From an uncultured Bacillota bacterium (lineage in GTDB: Bacteria; Bacillota; Dehalobacteriia; UBA7702): 64,000 bases of DNA. Of this stretch, positions 58,984-64,000 are shown piece by piece (the stretch's first letter is position 1; every line of letters starts with the position of its first letter). The stretch is taken from the NCBI GenBank assembly GCA_934702375.1, contig CAKUYE010000003.1, positions 62,001 through 126,000 of the forward strand, read 5' to 3'. The notes under the pieces were generated by a model. That model did not search any database and was not told the DNA's origin. It was given only the letters and a program-made list of their open reading frames with translations. The position numbers and the translations under genes were made by a program.

Positions 58984-60375
58984 ATGAAGAAAGAATTTAA
59001 AGTAGTAAAAGAATTTAATGAATTAGCTTACAAAAGCGCTGACGAACTTATCTTTGGTAAATCCCTTTATCCTGTAACCTTGAAAAACGGTCTTCAGATC
59101 GGCGGCGGCGACGTTATCCCTGAATTGAACTTCACTCTTCCCATGATGACCATCAGCGAAGAAACCATGCCAAAAGTATTGGCTCATTATAAAGAAATCG
59201 CTACCGGCGCTCTTGATAAAGCTGTGGAACTCCAGGCTCCCGCATTCGGTATGGAAATCGAAATTCTTCCTCCCTGCACCTGGAATCCTCAGTGGGGTAT
59301 TGCTGTTAACAAAACCGTTTGCGACGTTGCTAAAGAATACGAAGCAAAACATGGTATCAAAACCTGCGTTCGCTTAACTCCCGTTGATGTTCGTGAAGGC
59401 CGCGACCTTGAACATATGTATCGTGGCAAACAGTGGGAAGCCGTTTTGGAAACCTTCCGCGGTGCTGGCGAAACCGGTGCTGACCTCTTAGCTATCGAAT
59501 CCATCGGTGGTAAACACCTCCATGACGATGCTTTGATGATGTGCGACCTTCCCAAAATCCTCTTCTCCTACGATGTAGCTTGCAGAGACATGGGTCTTCT
59601 CTGGGAACAGATCGTTAAAATCGCTGACGAAACCGGTTCCATCGCTTCTGGTGACACCGCTTGTGGTTATGCTAACACCGGTATGGTTCTTGGTAACAGA
59701 GGTCTTATTCCCCGCTCCTTCGCTGCTGTTGACCGCGTAATGTCTGCTGTACGTACCTTGGTTGCTGTTGAAGCCGGTGCTGTCGGTCCTGACAAAGACT
59801 GCGGTTACGAAGGTGAATATGTTAAAGCTATCACCGGTACCCCCATCTCCATGGAAGGTCGTACCTCTGCTTGTGCTCATAGCTCTACCGTTGGTAACAT
59901 CGTTGGTTCCATGTGCGATATGTGGAGTAACGAATCTGTTGAAAACAACCGTCTCCTCGGCGGCATGGCTCCTACCGTTTATGCTGAACAACTCATCTAC
60001 GATTGCAGAATGATGAACACCGCTACCAAACTTGGCAAAGCTCAGGAATTGAAAGAAATCTTTGTTGAATCCGACGTAGCTCTTGATCCTCATGCATACG
60101 TAATGGATCCCAAAGTTGTTATGGAAATCTCCAAACAGATCGTTGCAGTAAAAGGCGACTTCGCAAGATTGAAAGTTGCTGCTGCCGCTACCATCGAAGC
60201 CCTGAAGAAAGGTGCTGCTGAAGGTAAAGTTGCTCTGGCTGCTCGTGATGCTTCCTACCTCGACATCATGGCTCAGTCCCTTGAAACTGTTGGCGACGAC
60301 GAAGAAGCTTTCATCGCTGATCAGATCAAGAACAACACCACTGCCGCTTTCGTACCTGCACAGTATGACCTTTAA
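58984..60375 (+). CDS. mtaB: Methanol:corrinoid methyltransferase MtaB
   Basis: A 463-residue zinc enzyme that transfers the methyl group of methanol to the corrinoid of MtaC. It shows MtaB features: LKNGLQIGGGDVIPELNFTLP near the N-terminus, FGMEIEILPPCTWNPQWG, LLAIESIGGKHLHD, and the Zn-ligand region GDTACGYANTGM with a further Cys in SACAHSSTVGN. Codon use is strongly biased, pointing to high expression. AAAGGAG precedes the ATG. The long operator-rich and hairpin-rich upstream region suggests tight control. No mtaA (methyltransferase II) is in the window. Confidence 0.95.
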   Translation: MKKEFKVVKEFNELAYKSADELIFGKSLYPVTLKNGLQIGGGDVIPELNFTLPMMTISEETMPKVLAHYKEIATGALDKAVELQAPAFGMEIEILPPCTWNPQWGIAVNKTVCDVAKEYEAKHGIKTCVRLTPVDVREGRDLEHMYRGKQWEAVLETFRGAGETGADLLAIESIGGKHLHDDALMMCDLPKILFSYDVACRDMGLLWEQIVKIADETGSIASGDTACGYANTGMVLGNRGLIPRSFAAVDRVMSAVRTLVAVEAGAVGPDKDCGYEGEYVKAITGTPISMEGRTSACAHSSTVGNIVGSMCDMWSNESVENNRLLGGMAPTVYAEQLIYDCRMMNTATKLGKAQELKEIFVESDVALDPHAYVMDPKVVMEISKQIVAVKGDFARLKVAAAATIEALKKGAAEGKVALAARDASYLDIMAQSLETVGDDEEAFIADQIKNNTTAAFVPAQYDL

Positions 60376-60703
60376 TCGTCAGCTTTAACTAAGGAATTCA
60401 TTAACTAAAGTATATCTCAATAGTATATCTCAAATACATCTTAGTATAGTATAGATCCCCTTGATTCCAGGACTCTCCATAATACGGATACGTAAGGTGT
60501 CTTAAAACGACTGACATGCGGTTTCCGCCTTAGCCATGCAGAGCATTCCCTTCCATATCATGCTCCCCCCATATGGTTAGGGTGGTAACCGCCGCCGGTC
60601 GTTTTACGCACCTTGGCTTTTTCATGAATGGGTAGGAAAAGGTGATATCCGTTTTTATAGATAGATAGAGAATTAACGGAGTACCCGAAAAGGAAGTGAT
60701 CGG
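60376..60703. other. Intergenic region with a structured multi-hairpin element
   Basis: No gene recognised in 328 bases. AGTATATCTCAA occurs twice in a row (60409-60420 and 60422-60433). From about 60494 to 60617 the sequence can form a closed multibranch: AAGGTG and AAAACGAC on the left pair with GTCGTTTT and CACCTT on the right, enclosing small hairpins GCGG/CCGC, AGCAT/ATGCT and GGTTA/TAACC. Either strand could carry the RNA. I cannot assign a family; an IS200/IS605-type end or an unknown regulatory RNA are possible. Confidence 0.5.
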
Positions 60704-62011
60704 ATGAGTAACGAAGACTTGCATTGGTTAGAGGAAAGCGAAGAAATCGCTTCTTTAGAAAAAACGCTGCATTACTTTTCTGTATTTAGTGGATTAAAAG
60801 CCGAGCTCGTAGATGATCACGGTGTAACTTTGGTTTCTACAGAAAACCAGGTGCCGGACTGTCGATTTTGTAAGATGATCAAAAGCGATCCCGAAGGGAA
60901 GCGAAAATGTTGTCGTTCTTACGCGCGTGCCGGGCGAGAAGCTGCAAAATACGGGGAACCTTATGTATTTCGTTGTCATGCCGGACTCATTGCCTGGGCG
61001 GTACCCATCATTATTCAGGAGCACCATTGCGCGATCATCTGCGGACAGGTTTTAATGTGGGAGATCGAGGACTATTTTCTCGATGAAATCTCTGCAATGG
61101 TAGAGGGGTTGAATGTGGACGACAGTGCCATTCGCCAATCTACTTTGGAGATTAACTATCTTTCCGGTGATAAGGTGCAGGCTATTTCCGAGCTTCTTTT
61201 CGTAATTGCAAACCAGATCATGAATAACGAAGAGAGTATTTTTTCTGAACGGAAAAATATGTCTGCTTATCAGGCAGCTCTTTCCAACAGCATTGCGGAA
61301 CGAAAGAAGCTGCAGGGATTTTCTCCCAACGGAGGCGACATTCGCCATAATTATCTTCGCGATAAGGAACGTGAGCTGATTGCCAGGATCCGCGGCGGAG
61401 ATACCGATGCTGCCGGTCGTCATCTTGATGATCTGCTGGTTGAGATTATGCGTTCCGGAGCTCGCAGCGTCCAGGATGTGAAAGGGCGTGTTTTGGAGCT
61501 TTTGATTAATTTATCCCATGCTGCGGTTGACGGCGGCATGAGTGAAGAAAATATATCTTCTTTGAATAGCCGTTTTTATGATGAATTATATCGTAAGGAA
61601 ACAACGGAAGAAATCTGCTACTGGACAAAAAAGGTTGTAAATATCTATTCTGAGGAAGTTCGAAAAGCCCAGAATAAAGATAATTTTCAGGCAGCCTATG
61701 CTGCGGCAGAGTATATTCGAAGTCATTTTAAAGAAAAAATATCTGTCCATGATATCGGTGAAAAGGTTCATCTCAGCGATAGCTATCTAAGCCACATTTT
61801 CAGCGAGACCTTTGGACGGACGATTACGGAGTATCTTACATCGGTCCGTATCGATTATGCAAAAACACTGCTGGCAAAGCCGGGTTTATCTATCAGCGAT
61901 GTCGCGTTAGATTCCGGATTTGAAGATGTTAGCTACTTCTCTCGGGTATTTAAGAAATCTGAGGGAATTACACCCCGGGATTACAAGAAGAGAAAGCTTC
62001 CCGCGGAATAA
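60704..62011 (+). CDS. PocR-domain AraC-family transcriptional regulator
   Basis: A protein of 435 residues. Residues about 15-180 are a PocR sensory domain with Cys/His features (VPDCRFCKMIKSDPEGKRKCC and VFRCHAGLIAWAVPI), which in related proteins may bind a small hydrocarbon derivative or metal-bound ligand. A helical linker is followed by the AraC DNA-binding domain at the C-terminus (about 330-430), with HDIGEKVHLSDSYLSHIFSETFG and ISDVALDSGFEDVSYFSRVFKKSEGITPRDY. GGAAGTG precedes the ATG. It lies between mtaB and mtaC and is 14 bases from mtaC, so it probably regulates methanol use. Confidence 0.92.
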   Translation: MSNEDLHWLEESEEIASLEKTLHYFSVFSGLKAELVDDHGVTLVSTENQVPDCRFCKMIKSDPEGKRKCCRSYARAGREAAKYGEPYVFRCHAGLIAWAVPIIIQEHHCAIICGQVLMWEIEDYFLDEISAMVEGLNVDDSAIRQSTLEINYLSGDKVQAISELLFVIANQIMNNEESIFSERKNMSAYQAALSNSIAERKKLQGFSPNGGDIRHNYLRDKERELIARIRGGDTDAAGRHLDDLLVEIMRSGARSVQDVKGRVLELLINLSHAAVDGGMSEENISSLNSRFYDELYRKETTEEICYWTKKVVNIYSEEVRKAQNKDNFQAAYAAAEYIRSHFKEKISVHDIGEKVHLSDSYLSHIFSETFGRTITEYLTSVRIDYAKTLLAKPGLSISDVALDSGFEDVSYFSRVFKKSEGITPRDYKKRKLPAE

Positions 62012-62025
62012 AGAGGTGAGGGAAA

Positions 62026-62679
62026 GTGACTCATGAATTAGATGCTATTTACTCCTCTGTTTTGAATGGAGAGGCAAATAAGGTCCGTTTTATGACCGAA
62101 GTTGCCTTAGGCAATGGTATCGCCCCCAATGATATCTTAGAGCAGGGTCTGCTGAAACCATTGGGGATTCTTGGTGAAAAATTAAAAAATAATCAAGTAT
62201 TTATTGCTGAAGTTATTGTTGTGTCTCGGGCAGTCCATGCAGGGCTTCATGTTTTAGAACCGTATTTGGAAAAGGGTGATGTCTCGAAACGCGGTATTGT
62301 TGTGATCGGTACGGTTGCCGGCGACCTGCATGATATTGGAAAAAATCTTGTGGCAATGACTCTTGCCAGTCTGGGTTGGGAAGTAATAGACCTTGGTATT
62401 GATGTCTATCCGGAAGATTTTGTAGAAGCTGTAGAAAAGTATAAGCCGGAATACGTTGCGATTTCTGCTATGCTTACGACAACGATTAACGAGATCGGAA
62501 ATGTTTTGGATGCTCTGGAGGATGCCGGGCTGCGCCGCTCTGTAAAGGTAATTATCGGCGGAAATCCCATTACTTCGGATTTCTGCTTTACCGTTGGCGC
62601 CGATGGCACTTGCCGTGAAGTTTCTGAGATCGGTGATATGATGAAATATATAGATCAGAAAACAAAGAAAAAAATGTAA
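62026..62679 (+). CDS. mtaC: Methanol corrinoid protein MtaC
   Basis: A 217-residue corrinoid protein: an N-terminal helical cap domain (about residues 1-85, with the MtaC/MtbC-type GIAPNDILEQGLLKPLGILGE) and a Rossmann B12-binding domain with GDLHDIGKNLV (D-x-H-x-x-G, the cobalt-ligating His, about residue 105) and later IGGNPIT. The start is a GTG at 62026 behind GAGGTGAGGG. It shuttles the methyl group from MtaB to a second methyltransferase. Gene order mtaB, regulator, mtaC is unusual, since mtaC usually abuts mtaB. Confidence 0.93.
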   Translation: MTHELDAIYSSVLNGEANKVRFMTEVALGNGIAPNDILEQGLLKPLGILGEKLKNNQVFIAEVIVVSRAVHAGLHVLEPYLEKGDVSKRGIVVIGTVAGDLHDIGKNLVAMTLASLGWEVIDLGIDVYPEDFVEAVEKYKPEYVAISAMLTTTINEIGNVLDALEDAGLRRSVKVIIGGNPITSDFCFTVGADGTCREVSEIGDMMKYIDQKTKKKM

Positions 62680-62700
62680 TAGGGTTTAGAGAAAACGGAA

Positions 62701-62737
62701 AAGAGATCCTTCTTGAAAAAAGAGAAGGGTCTTTTTT
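62701..62737 (+). terminator. Intrinsic terminator after mtaC
   Basis: GATCCTTCT pairs with AGAAGGGTC (one G-U) and the stem is followed by a T run (CTTTTTT). Confidence 0.75.
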
Positions 62738-62790
62738 GTGTTGGAATCAGAGGTGATTGTGTCGTTTCTTTTGTAATAAAGGATTTTTCG

Positions 62791-62819
62791 TTGACAATAA
62801 AAACCCCCTATGATATACT
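62791..62819 (+). promoter_or_regulatory. Sigma-A promoter of the RND exporter gene
   Basis: TTGACA (62791-62796), a 17-base spacer and TATACT (62814-62819). Confidence 0.75.
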
Positions 62820-62832
62820 ATGGTTGTTTTCG

Positions 62833-62850
62833 ACTGACCGGTCGGTCAGT
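62833..62850 (+). promoter_or_regulatory. TetR/AcrR-type operator downstream of the promoter
   Basis: ACTGACCG (62833-62840) and CGGTCAGT (62843-62850) form a perfect 8-bp inverted repeat with a 2-base centre. It begins 14 bases after the -10, so a bound repressor would block early transcription. The TGACCGGTCGGTCA form is typical of TetR-family operators. The regulator gene is not in the window. Confidence 0.75.
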
Positions 62851-62911
62851 TTCGTGCTTTATAATATCGGAGCAGTATCGGACTGCGAGAAAAAAGAATG
62901 GAGATGGAACA

Positions 62912-64000
62912 ATGCTTTCAAAGTTCAGCGTAAAACGGCCTTATACCGTTATTGTTGGCGTTGTGATCGTATTGATCCTGGGGATCGTTTCCTTCATGGG
63001 AATGCAGGTTGATCTGTTGCCCAGTATCAATTTGCCGTACTCTGTAGTGGTCACGAGTTATACCGGAGCCAGCCCGGAAGAAGTGGAAACGGTGGTTTCC
63101 AAGCCATTGGAGCAATCCATGGCTACGGTAAGTAATATAAAAAATGTCATGTCCGTTTCTTCAGAAAACCTTTCTATGGTTATTTTGGAATTTAATCAAG
63201 ATACGGATATGACCGCTGCTGCCAATGAAATGCGGGAGAAGATCGATCTCGTAAAGCCCTATTGGGATGATGATAACATTGGCGCTCCTATGATCATGCA
63301 GTTAAATCCGGATATGATGCCCGTTGTGGTTGCTTCGATTGATATGGAAGGGAAAGATGCCGGAGCGCTTTCCGCCTTTGTAGACGATTCGATTCTGCCT
63401 CGGTTGGAAAGTGTGGAAGGCGTTGCTTCCGTCAATACCTTTGGTATGGCCGAGAATCGCATCAATGTAACTATTGATGATGAGTTAATTGATGATATCA
63501 ATGAGGCCATTGGCGCCTCCATTGATGGCGATATCAACAAGGCAAAAGCAATGCTTAGCTCTGCCCGTTCCCAAATTCAGGCCGGTTACAGCGCTTTGAA
63601 TTCCGCAAAGGCGGAGGGCGAAGCAAAGCTGGATGAAGCGCAAAAACAGCTGGATGAAGGAAAAGCGGCTCTGGAAGGATCTTTGCCCGAGTTGGAAAAG
63701 GCCGTGGCTGCTTTGGAACAGCAGAAAAAAGCCATCGACAGTGAGCTTTCCGGACTGAAAAATGAAAAGGCTTCCGCCGAAGCCGAGGTGAAAAAATATA
63801 CCGATGCCGGCGAGTCGGCGCCGGCAGAATTGACGGCGAAAATCTCTGACCTTGAAGGGCAAATCGCTGCCAAAGAAAAAGAGCTTAGTGGTGTAGATGC
63901 CCAGTTGAGTGAAGCCAAACAGGGGTTGGAAAATGCTCGGGCTCAGCTTACGCTTCTGGAAGGACAGCAAAGCGAAGTGGATAAGGGACGCGCGGAATTA
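62912..64000 (+). CDS. RND-family efflux transporter permease, N-terminal part (runs off the window)
   Basis: The first 363 codons of a hydrophobic/amphiphilic efflux pump; the frame is still open at 64000. The first transmembrane helix (about residues 9-29) follows KFSVKRPYTVIV. The porter region has the standard YTGASPEEVETVVSKPLEQSM and KNVMSVSSENLSMVILEF. After INVTIDDELIDDINEAIGASI a long Ala/Glu/Lys/Gln-rich coiled-coil insertion begins (about residue 210 onward), as in RND proteins of monoderm Firmicutes, which lack an outer-membrane partner. GGAG precedes ATG 62912. Control by the operator upstream fits drug-induced expression. Confidence 0.9.
   Translation, partial: MLSKFSVKRPYTVIVGVVIVLILGIVSFMGMQVDLLPSINLPYSVVVTSYTGASPEEVETVVSKPLEQSMATVSNIKNVMSVSSENLSMVILEFNQDTDMTAAANEMREKIDLVKPYWDDDNIGAPMIMQLNPDMMPVVVASIDMEGKDAGALSAFVDDSILPRLESVEGVASVNTFGMAENRINVTIDDELIDDINEAIGASIDGDINKAKAMLSSARSQIQAGYSALNSAKAEGEAKLDEAQKQLDEGKAALEGSLPELEKAVAALEQQKKAIDSELSGLKNEKASAEAEVKKYTDAGESAPAELTAKISDLEGQIAAKEKELSGVDAQLSEAKQGLENARAQLTLLEGQQSEVDKGRAEL

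Noticed and set aside
60580..60596. T-box-like AGGGTGGTAACCGC
   Set aside because: The true T-box sequence lacks the extra A, and neither a specifier stem nor a terminator/antiterminator pair follows. The gene downstream is not an amino-acid gene. It is better explained as the GGTTA/TAACC hairpin.

Overview
The window comes from a strictly anaerobic, low-to-moderate-GC Gram-positive bacterium, most likely a member of the Clostridia. I infer this from several things seen together: an [FeFe]-hydrogenase maturation operon (hydE, hydG, hydF), a ferredoxin-dependent 2-oxoacid oxidoreductase, a methanol:corrinoid methyltransferase system (MtaB and MtaC), an arginine deiminase pathway, two exported proteins with S-layer-homology repeats, ECF and BMP-type transporters, a CIRCE heat-shock operator and strong AGGAGG ribosome binding sites. 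I cannot name the genus. Genes are densely packed, mostly on the + strand. Many promoters use an extended -10 of the form TGNTATAAT. I see no tRNA, rRNA, CRISPR array, intact insertion sequence or prophage.

Layout. 1-4.6 kb: end of a response regulator, a histidine kinase and an ABC ATPase/permease pair (antimicrobial-peptide type). 4.7-9.1 kb: a P-loop ATPase, a four-subunit 2-oxoacid:ferredoxin oxidoreductase and a short-chain dehydrogenase. 9.1-13.1 kb: membrane protein, small cysteine-rich protein, unknown protein, GIY-YIG protein, and an iron-dependent alcohol dehydrogenase behind a long structured leader. 13.2-24.3 kb: the most interesting region, a single-strand operon that starts with a consensus promoter, a cobalamin riboswitch and an intrinsic terminator. 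It encodes a fused EcfA-EcfA ATPase, EcfT, two near-identical membrane proteins that look like substrate-binding S components, a UbiD-type decarboxylase, HyuA and HyuB, UbiX, an LpdD-like small subunit and a DUF2284 metal-binding protein. 24.4-32.3 kb: flavoprotein, AzlCD exporter, amidase lipoprotein, LysR regulator with a possible divergent small RNA, metallo-beta-lactamase lipoprotein, DegV, EamA exporter, mannose-6-phosphate isomerase. 32.4-38.1 kb: purine salvage and nucleoside uptake (xpt, BMP lipoprotein, a fused ATPase-permease, second permease). 38.2-48.2 kb: S-layer-type subtilisin, arcA-arcB-antiporter, S-layer-type D,D-carboxypeptidase, frameshifted WYL regulator, AraC regulator. 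48.3-54.4 kb: hydrogenase maturation operon and htpG. 54.5-58.3 kb: metal-responsive ArsR repressor, histidine-rich Zn/Cd ATPase, corrinoid adenosyltransferase. 58.4-62.7 kb: mtaB, a PocR/AraC regulator and mtaC. 62.8 kb to the end: start of an RND exporter with a TetR-type operator.

How it fits together. Corrinoid metabolism recurs across the window: a B12 riboswitch, a corrinoid adenosyltransferase, a corrinoid methyltransferase pair and a PocR-type regulator. Ferredoxin metabolism is the other theme (2-oxoacid oxidoreductase and hydrogenase assembly). The riboswitch-controlled ECF/UbiD/Hyu/DUF2284 operon is the best candidate for an undescribed system: a B12-repressed module that appears to import a small molecule and process it with prenyl-FMN decarboxylase and ATP-dependent Hyu chemistry.
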